Source: a bacterium (GTDB lineage: Archaea; Nanobdellota; Nanobdellia; SCGC-AAA011-G17; GW2011-AR17). From it: a stretch of 32,255 nucleotides of DNA. Numbering within the stretch: position 1 is the stretch's first letter; each line of letters starts with the position of its first letter. The translations under genes were made by a program, and so were the position numbers. This document shows positions 8,909 to 16,993 of the stretch, one piece after another. Below the pieces are notes generated by a model. The model was not told the origin of the DNA, did no database searches, and saw only the letters and a list, made by a program, of their open reading frames with translations. Location of the stretch: positions 1-32,255 of the forward strand of contig JAUYPF010000053.1 of the NCBI GenBank assembly GCA_030697685.1, written 5' to 3'.

Positions 8909-11900
8909 TTAGTTGCACTTTGAGAAACCACAGCTGCATTGTTCACAACCTTCAGCAATTCGTAAAGGGAGAGAACAGCTTGGACAAAACTTTCCAGTCA
9001 CTTTTCCTTCACCTTTTATCTTAATAGTTGGGGTTTGTGTTATATTATGCCCATTTCCATTATTAATTCTTGCTTCTTTCCTTAAAACAGACTCCAAACC
9101 TTTAGCAATTGCATGTGGAAATGAAGTAACTTTATGCTCTCCAATCCCCACCTGTGTTTCTCCAGTGATTTTTTGGAATTGTTCTATATATGCCTCAACA
9201 GGTACACCTGCTTTTAGACCAAGAGTTATAGCTTTTCCATACCCTGCAGCGATTCCGGGAAGATCACCTTCAGTATTTGGTACTGATACAAAGACCTCAT
9301 ATGGTGCAATGTCCTTTCCATATTCATCTTTTTCCCAATTAAGACCGACAAAAACATTCAGCCCATAGGGAGTTCTTTGTTTTTCTGTTAGCCCTCCAAC
9401 AATTTCTGGTCGAGGTTCTGCAAGTCTTTGGGCAACAAGAGTTGCAAGGTCTTGTCTTTTTTGTCTAAGATTTTCAATAGGGTTTATTTCTTCTTTTGTA
9501 AAACCCCCTTTCACTTTCAGAGGCTGATCTTTTCTAGTACCATTTCTGTAAAAAGTAACTCCCTTGATCTTAAGCTCATCTGCAAGAAGAAAAGCTTTTT
9601 CAACATCTTCAACACCCACGTTACTTCTAAAGTTTGTTGTTTTACTAATTGCATCATCAACATGGTTTTGTACAACTGCTTCCATTCTAAGATGATCTTC
9701 TGGACTAATATCATACGTAGTTACAAAGATATTTTTAATTTTATCCAGATGTTTTTGTCTCATTCCAAATCTATCATCCTGTTCTCCAGCACCCTTCACA
9801 AGAGTAAATCCTTGAAGAGACCCATCTCCTCCATTTGGATCTTGTACATATGTATGGAATCTCCTTTTTTCTGCATCATCAAAGAAGAAAGGATACTTCT
9901 GTAATTTCTCTTCTAGAACTGGATTAAAAACATCAACAGTAGTTCCTTGTACAGTTGTTCGTGTATATGCTAAAGCATATTCTGGCTCCATCCCTCCAGT
10001 TGTTTGAGCAGCAAATCCTGTTGTTCCAGTAGGTGCTAGGGTTCGTACAATTGCATTTCTCTTAGGTCTTCCATTTCTAAATTTACTATACTTAAAATTA
10101 GGGAATGCACCAAATTTTTCTGCTTTCTCATGAGATGCTTCATCACTTTCTTTTTCCCAGAAAGCAAGAAGTGTATCAACAAATTCTCTTGTTTCTGAAG
10201 AATTATAGGGTATTTCTAAACGATAAAGCATATTTGCAAGCCCCATGAATCCCATTCCTATTTTTCTATTACTCTTTTGCGTTCTTTCAATATTCTTATT
10301 GGTAAATTCATTTTGATCAATAGAATTATCCAAAATTTCATACATCAATCGAACATTTGATTTAAAGGCCTCATAATCTACCCTGTACCCTGAAGATTGT
10401 GAAGGGTCTTTCACAAGTATTTTTTCTAAATTTGTATGCCCAAGAGCACATGCTTCATTTCCTAAAAGAGGTTTTTCTCCACAAGGATTTGTCGCACGCA
10501 TCTCACCCACACCTATAGGCAGATTCACAAAATGTCCTTCATCATCTCTTTCAGTGATAAATTCATCAACAAGTTTCTCTAATGGGACATTCTTTTTTGC
10601 TTGACGAAGTCTACCAATGATTTCTAATGCTTCTGAATCCCTTTTTTCTAAAATATATTCTTTAAAATATCTTGGGAGCGTTGGGTTTCCATCATTAATA
10701 TGTCCTGTATTAATAACTCCTGGTTCTCCATTGAACCAAGCTCCATAGGACAAATGTCGAAGAACCTTTTTAGCATCCAAATAGACTTCTCCCTCTTTAA
10801 TTTTTCCTATGACTGTATAAGAATCATCAAGCCCTTCTGGAACCCATGGGCTCAAAACATCAACACCATTCTCTCCAATAAGCAAAGATACTTTTGCTTT
10901 TTTATTCATCTTTGTCACATCTAAGGACTCTCGTAATTGTTCTTCACTGTAATATTCTGTAATGTGTGGTCGTAATTTAGGATTAAAATGAGGATTTTTC
11001 AATCGATAAAATCTCTCTTCTCCTTCAGCCCGTGCAGCTGCCCAAAAAGGGTGATCTTCAGCAATAGAAATGTTCGCTGCTGCAATTTCTCCATCTTGTC
11101 TTTTACAATAAATAAATCTCATGATATCAGGATGATTCCAATCGAGCATAAACATATTTGCTCCTTCTCTCTTCCCTCCTTGATTCATCGTTTTTCCAAG
11201 AACAACAGAATACATCCCCATAAAAGCAACAGGTCCATCAGTCGTTCCTCCTGTTCCATGAATGCTTTCATTTGCTGGTCGTAAGTTAGAAAAATTAAAT
11301 CCTGTTCCACCAATGGAAGCCTGAATTTTAGCAGCATCTTTCATCGTATCAAATATACTTTCTCGAGAATCATAAATATCTAAAACAAAGCATGCAAACA
11401 GTTGTTCCTTCACAGTTCCTTCTTGTCGAATATCATTAAGAAGTCCAGCATCTCCACACTCTGCAAGCCTCTGAGTTAAATCTCGAGCAATGCTTTTATG
11501 CCCTGCATTTGCCATATAAGGTGTATTAGGAAACATTTCTCTATTCACAAATTTTTGAAAAACTTCTTTGGTAATCATTTCAAGATCTACGGTAGAATCA
11601 TTTCGTGTAAGCCCTTCAGCAACACTCAGTGCAGCACGATAAAATACCATCTCTGGAGTCTCAATATACCTTTTAGTTTTAGAGTCTTTTCTTCCCCATT
11701 TGTCTAAAACAACTTTATAGTGAGAATCTGACATAGTAGGGTTTTGTAATCCTTGATAAGAAGCTTCAATAACATAATCTGGATATGCTCCTAATTTGAG
11801 TTTAGTTCTCCCATGTTCAAAAATTTTAATTTCAGTACCAGTACTTTTATCTCTAACTTTAAACCCCTCTAAGAGCGGTGCAACTTTTTCTAAATATCCA

Positions 11901-11917
11901 TTTCCACCATCTGCCAT
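8909..11917 (-). CDS. nrdJ: Adenosylcobalamin-dependent (class II) ribonucleoside reductase
   Basis: 1002 aa with RNR motifs NPCGEKPLLGNEACALGHTNLEKI and LAPTGTTGFAAQTTGGMEPEYAL, and C-terminal Cys cluster CPSCSLPLRIAEGCEQCSCGFSKC. Followed by the nrdR operon arrangement. Confidence 0.95.
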   Translation of the reverse strand: MADGGNGYLEKVAPLLEGFKVRDKSTGTEIKIFEHGRTKLKLGAYPDYVIEASYQGLQNPTMSDSHYKVVLDKWGRKDSKTKRYIETPEMVFYRAALSVAEGLTRNDSTVDLEMITKEVFQKFVNREMFPNTPYMANAGHKSIARDLTQRLAECGDAGLLNDIRQEGTVKEQLFACFVLDIYDSRESIFDTMKDAAKIQASIGGTGFNFSNLRPANESIHGTGGTTDGPVAFMGMYSVVLGKTMNQGGKREGANMFMLDWNHPDIMRFIYCKRQDGEIAAANISIAEDHPFWAAARAEGEERFYRLKNPHFNPKLRPHITEYYSEEQLRESLDVTKMNKKAKVSLLIGENGVDVLSPWVPEGLDDSYTVIGKIKEGEVYLDAKKVLRHLSYGAWFNGEPGVINTGHINDGNPTLPRYFKEYILEKRDSEALEIIGRLRQAKKNVPLEKLVDEFITERDDEGHFVNLPIGVGEMRATNPCGEKPLLGNEACALGHTNLEKILVKDPSQSSGYRVDYEAFKSNVRLMYEILDNSIDQNEFTNKNIERTQKSNRKIGMGFMGLANMLYRLEIPYNSSETREFVDTLLAFWEKESDEASHEKAEKFGAFPNFKYSKFRNGRPKRNAIVRTLAPTGTTGFAAQTTGGMEPEYALAYTRTTVQGTTVDVFNPVLEEKLQKYPFFFDDAEKRRFHTYVQDPNGGDGSLQGFTLVKGAGEQDDRFGMRQKHLDKIKNIFVTTYDISPEDHLRMEAVVQNHVDDAISKTTNFRSNVGVEDVEKAFLLADELKIKGVTFYRNGTRKDQPLKVKGGFTKEEINPIENLRQKRQDLATLVAQRLAEPRPEIVGGLTEKQRTPYGLNVFVGLNWEKDEYGKDIAPYEVFVSVPNTEGDLPGIAAGYGKAITLGLKAGVPVEAYIEQFQKITGETQVGIGEHKVTSFPHAIAKGLESVLRKEARINNGNGHNITQTPTIKIKGEGKVTGKFCPSCSLPLRIAEGCEQCSCGFSKCN

Positions 11918-11926
11918 TTTTACCCC

Positions 11927-12388
11927 TCACTTCCTTTTTATTTCTTGTATCTCTTTTTTAAAATCTTCAATGTCCTTAAATTCCTTGTACACTGAAGCGA
12001 ATCGTACGTAGGCAACAGGGTCAAGCTTTTTGAGCTCTCTAATAACCTTGTCACCAATGACTATACTTTTAATTTCTTTCAAGTTGAGCTTTCGCAACTC
12101 TCCTTCAATTTTATCCACTGCATGCTCAATTTTTTCTATAGGTATAGGCCTTTTTTCACATGCTTTCAAAAGCCCTCGTGTAAGTTTTTCTCTATCAAAC
12201 TGCTCTCTTCGCCCATCTTTCTTCACAATGGAAAAAGGTGTTTCTCTAATTTGCTCAGAAGTTGTAAACCTCTTTGTGCATTTCAAACACTCTCTTCTTC
12301 TTCGAGTTTCACTATCAATATCTCTTTTATCAATAACCTTCGTTTCCAAATTTTGACAAAAAACACATCTCATAGCAAACCCCAACAT
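11927..12388 (-). CDS. nrdR: Transcriptional repressor NrdR (start more likely at 12373, MRCVFC...)
   Basis: N-terminal zinc ribbon MRCVFC...RRECLKCTKRFTT and ATP-cone (VKKDGRREQFDREKLTRGLLKACEKRPI); immediately upstream of nrdJ. GGGG lies 8 nt before the ATG at 12373. Confidence 0.93.
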   Translation of the reverse strand: MLGFAMRCVFCQNLETKVIDKRDIDSETRRRRECLKCTKRFTTSEQIRETPFSIVKKDGRREQFDREKLTRGLLKACEKRPIPIEKIEHAVDKIEGELRKLNLKEIKSIVIGDKVIRELKKLDPVAYVRFASVYKEFKDIEDFKKEIQEIKRK

Positions 12389-12420
12389 CTTGTGGTAGAA
12401 GCTCTAACTTCTAACAAGAT
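12387..12420. promoter_or_regulatory. Inverted repeat in the nrdR leader (operator or 5' UTR hairpin)
   Basis: ATCTTGT-GG-TAGAAG-CTCTAA-CTTCTA-ACAAGAT: 7+6 bp arms with a 2-nt bulge, 6-nt loop, directly upstream of nrdR. Confidence 0.6.
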
Positions 12421-12565
12421 ACAGTAGTTACCTACATTGAAGCAATTTATAAATATTCATATACTCAAGGATATGATTCCGGAAATCTTCCGGTTTTTTC
12501 TGCTAAAGCTTTATGAAGAGATTTTCTTTAAGGATAGAAATAGAAAAAATTTAAATAGAAGGAAA

Positions 12566-12583
12566 GACTACATTAGTGTAGTC
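12566..12583. promoter_or_regulatory. Perfect palindromic operator candidate for the 12594-13413 operon
   Basis: GACTACA-TTAG-TGTAGTC, perfect 7-bp arms. TATA-like TTTAAATA at 12550-12557 places the predicted start site near the right arm; GTG start at 12594. Confidence 0.6.
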
Positions 12584-12593
12584 AAATGAAAGC

Positions 12594-12806
12594 GTGGTCT
12601 ACTTTAAAGAAATACAGAAAACAGAGCACTATAAAGAATTTCATGAAAGACAGTTTCCTTGGCTTGAAGTAATTACAGTTATAGTCTGTAGTAAAAAACA
12701 AATAAGGAAAAAAGATGGAAAACTAGAAATCGAAACAGAAAGATATTACATCCTTTGTGAACTAAAGGACACAATATTATATGTAATAAATGCCAAAAGA
12801 AAATGA
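12594..12806 (+). CDS. DUF4258/RelE-fold-like putative toxin (GTG start)
   Basis: 70 aa: IQKTEHYKEFHERQFPWLEVITVI...KKDGKLEIETERYYILCELKDTILYVINA resembles the DUF4258 layout (T-H...R...eV followed by C-terminal beta strands). ATGA overlap with the next gene. Confidence 0.5.
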   Translation: MVYFKEIQKTEHYKEFHERQFPWLEVITVIVCSKKQIRKKDGKLEIETERYYILCELKDTILYVINAKRK

Positions 12807-13117
12807 AATGCCCAAAATGTAACGGAAAAATGAACCTTGTGGAAGTAAGCATAGAAGGTGCGAAAACAAAAGCACTGAGTAGACAATGTAAAGAGTGCGA
12901 TTTTTTTGAATTTGACGCAGAAACTGCAACGAAAGTACTCCAAGAAATCAAAGAACAGCCTATTCAAATAAAACAAAAAATTGTAAAACTTTCTAAAGAT
13001 AGATTGGGGATTTATTTTAATAAACACATAGTGGAAAGTCTCAAATTAGATGCTGGAGAAGAGATTTCAATTACTATTCCAGATAAAAAGCATATTTGGA
13101 TATCTTTAAAAAAATGA
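12803..13117 (+). CDS. Zinc-ribbon (YgiT/MqsA-like) plus AbrB-like domain protein, putative antitoxin 1
   Basis: MKCPKC...RQCKEC four-Cys ribbon followed by KIVKLSKDRLGIYFNKHIVESLKLDAGEEISITI (AbrB-like). Confidence 0.7.
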   Translation: MKCPKCNGKMNLVEVSIEGAKTKALSRQCKECDFFEFDAETATKVLQEIKEQPIQIKQKIVKLSKDRLGIYFNKHIVESLKLDAGEEISITIPDKKHIWISLKK

Positions 13118-13413
13118 AATGCTATAAATGTGGAAAAGGAATGTCATTTAAAAAAGGTATACCATTTAATGAATATACTATTAATGGTTGGATATGTTCT
13201 TGTGGAGAGAAATATTATGATTCAGAACAGGCTCAAAAAGTGTTATTACAAAATAAATTTCGAAAAAAAGAATTAAGAGCAAAATTAGGGCAAATAAAAA
13301 GTAATCTTATCATTAGAGTTCCAAAAGAAGTAGAGTCTGCATTACAATTAAAAAAGGGCAAAGAAGTTATCATAAAAATGGAAAAAAAAGGTTTTCTTGT
13401 TCTTCCCGCCTAA
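13114..13413 (+). CDS. Zinc-ribbon plus AbrB-like domain protein, putative antitoxin 2 (paralogue of preceding gene)
   Basis: MKCYKC...WICSCGEKYYDSEQAQKVL followed by SNLIIRVPKEVESALQLKKGKEVIIKM. The ATG at 13114 overlaps the preceding TGA (ATGA); the ORF track start at 13096 is probably too early. Confidence 0.7.
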   Translation: MKCYKCGKGMSFKKGIPFNEYTINGWICSCGEKYYDSEQAQKVLLQNKFRKKELRAKLGQIKSNLIIRVPKEVESALQLKKGKEVIIKMEKKGFLVLPA

Positions 13414-13463
13414 GCAACAAAATGCCCAAAATTATATAAACCTAAACTTTTCTCACAAATTTC

Positions 13464-13859
13464 ATGAAATGCTATATCCCTTTGTTTTTAGCTTCTTGTA
13501 TAGGAAGTTCTGACCTAAATCACAACAACACACAAAATGATTTAGAATACTTTTGTGCTACAGATACAACAGATCCAGAGATTATTTCTGCAACATGGCC
13601 AGAAGTAATGTCGCAAAATCAATATATACATGTGAAAGCAAAAGATAATAATTCTATAGAGTCTGCTATTTTTTCTACAGAAATTATAAGAAGAAATCCT
13701 TCAATGATTGTAACACAAAAAGTTAAAGCAGAAAAATTAGCTGATGGCTTTTACCAAGCATATGTTTTTCCAATGCGTCCTATATTAAAATATGAATGGA
13801 CTGTAACAGATTGTAATGGAAATAAAGCAAAAATAAGTAAACCTGGCCCAGACTATTAA
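13464..13859 (+). CDS. Putative small lipoprotein
   Basis: 131 aa beginning MKCYIPLFLASC: LASC lipobox-like site after a very short hydrophobic segment; in-frame stop upstream excludes a longer signal peptide. Confidence 0.5.
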   Translation: MKCYIPLFLASCIGSSDLNHNNTQNDLEYFCATDTTDPEIISATWPEVMSQNQYIHVKAKDNNSIESAIFSTEIIRRNPSMIVTQKVKAEKLADGFYQAYVFPMRPILKYEWTVTDCNGNKAKISKPGPDY

Positions 13860-13947
13860 AAAATCCTTATACAAAAGATTCTCTAAATAATACCCCTATT
13901 AAAGAGTAACATTTAAATAGAAGTATATCTCTAAAAATTAATATCAA

Positions 13948-15057
13948 ATGCAACTTCCTAAAGAACTCTATGTACATGAAGCAGATGCAAAGCGTATCTG
14001 GGAAAAATTTAATTTACTAGACCAAAGAATACTTTTTTTACAAAGAAATACAACAAGAATGGCAATGGAATTTGGAGAAGAAGACTACCCTTTAAGGCCA
14101 TTTCATTTTACATTATTTCCAGGAAGTACAAATGAAGAAGTAAATAATCGTATGGCGGAAACAATGCTCAGAGGAAGAACAGCAATCAATACTCTTCTCA
14201 GAGAACATCTTGATGAGAGCCAATATGATTTCTTCGAGCTTCCTGAAATTCAAGATCCCTTTAGTTTCCATGCATTTATCAAAGATGCCTATCATAATTA
14301 TCATTCTACCATAAAAAGAAATGCTAGTGCTCGTGCACGCTATGAAGCCTATGCAGCAATTCGTGCAATGGAACTCGGCTATAGAGTAGGAACGATTGAT
14401 GAATGCCCCTTAGTGCTCAATGCAGTACAACATTTTCCATCTGTAAAAATAACCTTAGAGAATATTTTTGGCTTTTCACATAAAATGCCTACAGAAAAAG
14501 AAGGTATGGAAAATTCTTGGGATACGAATCTAGGCATAAAAATATATTCCTATGATGATACAGCAATGCATACAAGAGTAAAATATTTAGAAAAAGATGG
14601 ATATACTCCTCGTTATAGTTCTATCTTGATGAAAATCTATAAAGAGGGGGAATTTGCAGAGGAACTGAAGGATTATTTAGGTGCAGAACTCATTGTAGAA
14701 AATGATGAAGAAAGAGATTGTCTTGTAAAGTTCATAAAAAAGGAAACAAGTCTTACTGGTCATTTAGAAAAATGGAAAGATACACGAAAAGGAAAAGTTG
14801 GAACTGCTTCAAGTAAAGACTATGGGGTCCTAAAATGGATTCTCAGAGTTCCAGTACAAGTCTATAGGGATATACCTCAGGCTACAAAAATAGCATTCTA
14901 TGAAAGAGTCCCAATAGAAATACAAGTATTAACAATAAAAGATCATATTATCCGAACACAACAAACAGAAACAACACATAAGGCCTACAAAAGAAGACAA
15001 TTCCTAGAAATATTCCCTGCATTATTTCCTAGAGAGATATATGAAAATATCTATTAA
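13948..15057 (+). CDS. RelA/SpoT-like nucleotidyltransferase-fold protein (divergent)
   Basis: 369 aa: C-terminal half has RYSSILMKIYK, LKDYLGAELIV, SKDYGVLKWILRV, VPIEIQVLTIKDHIIRTQQTETTHKAYKRR in the order of RelA/SpoT domain motifs. Confidence 0.5.
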   Translation: MQLPKELYVHEADAKRIWEKFNLLDQRILFLQRNTTRMAMEFGEEDYPLRPFHFTLFPGSTNEEVNNRMAETMLRGRTAINTLLREHLDESQYDFFELPEIQDPFSFHAFIKDAYHNYHSTIKRNASARARYEAYAAIRAMELGYRVGTIDECPLVLNAVQHFPSVKITLENIFGFSHKMPTEKEGMENSWDTNLGIKIYSYDDTAMHTRVKYLEKDGYTPRYSSILMKIYKEGEFAEELKDYLGAELIVENDEERDCLVKFIKKETSLTGHLEKWKDTRKGKVGTASSKDYGVLKWILRVPVQVYRDIPQATKIAFYERVPIEIQVLTIKDHIIRTQQTETTHKAYKRRQFLEIFPALFPREIYENIY

Positions 15058-15718
15058 TAATCTGTAAGACTCTGTTGTGCAATTTTTTTATACGTAGCCC
15101 AAGACTTTCGAAATATTTCAGGGTATTTTTTTGCATTTTTCTTCAAAAAAGCCTGAGTAACAGGGTCTGCTGGATAACCGCTTCCCATTTTTCCATATTT
15201 CTTTTCTAAGTCAACAATAATCCTATCTCGTGTGACTTTTGCAAGAATAGAAGCAGCAGCAACCTGAAGATGTTTTTCTGCATTATGTTCTAAAACCAAT
15301 TCCATTTTTACAGTAAGTAAATTTTGGAGATATTCTTTGTATGCAGGAATATTATTGCTTGGACAATCTACAATTGCTTTGTCTGGTTTTAACTCATTAA
15401 GAATAAGCGCTGTTTTCATTGCCTCAAGAAAATTTAAATTAGTTGTATCAGAGTTCACTGCATCATCAATCTCTGCAGGTTCAATAATAATAAGTTTGTA
15501 TGCTTTTACAATTTTTTTAATAGGCTCAAAAAGAAATTCCCTCTTTTTTGCTGTAAGTAACTTAGAATCTTTCACACCAAGCTCCGCTAGTTTAGGGATG
15601 TCTTCTTCATCCACAACAACTCCACACATGACTAAGGGGCCAATGACAGGACCTATTGGCTTATTTCACCTAAATGAAATAGACTGCCAGCTTCATCAGC
15701 TCCTAAAAGTAAAGTCAT
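15054..15718 (-). CDS. rnhB: Ribonuclease HII, split by a 29-nt putative BHB intron; join(complement 15684..15718, 15054..15654), 211 aa
   Basis: Exon 1 encodes MTLLLGADEAG plus AG; exon 2 continues with A GGT CCT GTC ATT GGC = (R)GPVIGPLVMCGVVVDEED... Joined: GADEAGRGPVIGPLVMCGVV, the RNase HII catalytic N-terminus. TATA-like TTTATAT about 28 nt upstream of the ATG at 15718. Confidence 0.85.
15655..15683 (-). other. Putative archaeal BHB (tRNA-type) intron in rnhB mRNA
   Basis: Sense RNA: ..GAAGC UGGC AG^U C UAUUUCA UUUAGG UGAAAUA A GCCA AU^A GGUCC.. 4-bp central helix UGGC/GCCA, 3-nt bulges AGU and AUA, 7-bp inner helix; cuts after bulge nt 2 restore Arg AGA. Confidence 0.75.
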
Positions 15719-15773
15719 AAAGAAAAAATTATTCTCGAAGAATATAAAGTTTACTAAATAAAAAGTAAGCAAT

Positions 15774-16448
15774 TTACTTGAGCTTTTTCTTATGTTCAAT
15801 CTTTTTTGTGTCTTGAAGTCCTAAAAAATTACTGTCAGATATAACTGCTGTCCCAGTTTCCTTCTCAAGAGCTACTCTGGCATCATGAGCAATTTTTCCG
15901 CCTTTCTGTGCAGTCTCTTTGCATTCCTCAAGTCCTTTTGCATCTTTTGCAATAGTAATATCTGTTGTTGCTTTCTCTCCAAGCATAGTAAAGATCAGTT
16001 CCCAATCTGTCATATGATCTCTGACATTTTGGTTTTTCTTTTCTAAGCCTTTAAACTATTTATACTCTTGCACAGTTTTTCCAAACGTAGCTTTACTAAT
16101 TTCATTTGTCAGAATGGCAAAGTCCCTCTCTTCAATGATTTCTCTATTCTTCCATTCATCTGTAAGCTCTTGTCGAATGGCAATGCCTCTAAGCCTTTTT
16201 TCAATCCATTCTTGAGGATAGCCTTTGAGCTCATAGTATTCTTTTACTCTATTCTGTGCAAGTTCTGGATTTTCAATTTCTTGCACGCGTTCATAACCAA
16301 CTTGTGCGAGCCATAGTTTGAAAGGTTCTGCATGTTTAGAGGTTATAGACTGAATAATTCGAAACATACTTTTTGTGTTTGCACAGTCTGTTTCGTAGTT
16401 TTTTCCATCTGCTGCTGGTAATTTCAGTTGTATCCAAATTGGGGACAA
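15774..16448 (-). pseudogene. DinD/BRO-like protein remnant: N-terminus missing, in-frame TAG at about 16056-16058
   Basis: ...QLKLPAADGKNYETDCANTKSMFRIIQSI..EPFKLWLAQVGYERVQEIENPELAQ..ATFGKTVQEYK*FKGLEKKNQNVRDHMTDWELIFTMLGEKATTDI..: both ORF-track fragments are in one frame separated by a single TAG; a stop lies just upstream of the TTG at 16448. Confidence 0.8.
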
Positions 16449-16468
16449 CTGAAGATCCTAATAGAGCA

Positions 16469-16993
16469 TTACTCAGCCAGCATCACGCCTTTCTGGATAA
16501 ATATTCGCTTGTACTCCAAGCGTTTCTTCACATACTCCATCTGCACTTCTTTGCCTGTCATGCCTAAGACCTTGAAAAATGCCTGCAAATCTTTTTCATT
16601 CCTAATATCCCATGCATCTTTTGCAAAGCTTCCAATAACCATAGGAATCTTATATTTTCGGCAAAGGTGAATATTCTGTATAACCCTTCCTAAATCTTTT
16701 GCTCTTTGTAAAGAATGGAGTATACTTGAAAAAGAAAATCCAATCGCAACACTATGTTCCCTCGCCAATGCACAGAGCACATGATTCAAACCAGAGTTTC
16801 TTTGATGCATAAAATCTTTCCTTTGTCCAAGATGTGGATCAAGAAGAATATCTACATATTTTGAAGAAAGAGCCAGTCTATTAAAAGTATCATCTCCACC
16901 TTGTACAATAACTAACTCCTTGCTTTGGAGTTTAGGAATTTTTTTTAAAATTTCTGCTTTGTATCCAAATCCTTCGCATTGAATGATATCCAT
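16469..16993 (-). CDS. rnp3: Ribonuclease P protein component 3 (RNP3/Rpp30)
   Basis: 174 aa: VDILLDPHLG..DFMHQRNSGLNHVLCALAREHSVAIGFSFSSIL...HLCRKYKIPMVIGSFAKDAWDIRNEKDLQAF..LGM is the archaeal p30 PHP-like pattern. Confidence 0.88.
   Translation of the reverse strand: MDIIQCEGFGYKAEILKKIPKLQSKELVIVQGGDDTFNRLALSSKYVDILLDPHLGQRKDFMHQRNSGLNHVLCALAREHSVAIGFSFSSILHSLQRAKDLGRVIQNIHLCRKYKIPMVIGSFAKDAWDIRNEKDLQAFFKVLGMTGKEVQMEYVKKRLEYKRIFIQKGVMLAE

Noticed and set aside
8913-11707. Plus-strand ORFs inside nrdJ
   Set aside because: Antisense to a clearly conserved gene.
13420-13480. Short shared strings (AAATGCCCAAAAT; ATGAAATGCTATA) with the starts of the zinc-ribbon genes
   Set aside because: About 13 bp in AT-rich DNA; too short to claim duplication or a remnant third antitoxin.
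15054-15629. Shorter RNase HII starting at MCGVVV (15629) as the real protein
   Set aside because: Would lack the catalytic DEAGRG motif; the ATG at 15718 has a TATA-like box about 28 nt upstream and encodes the missing motif.
15337-15720. Plus-strand 127-aa ORF covering the rnhB 5' region
   Set aside because: Antisense to the well-supported split rnhB; no recognisable family.
16014-16060. Possible second BHB intron at the DinD/BRO break
   Set aside because: Both sides are in the same frame separated by a single TAG with no extra sequence, so a nonsense codon explains it better.
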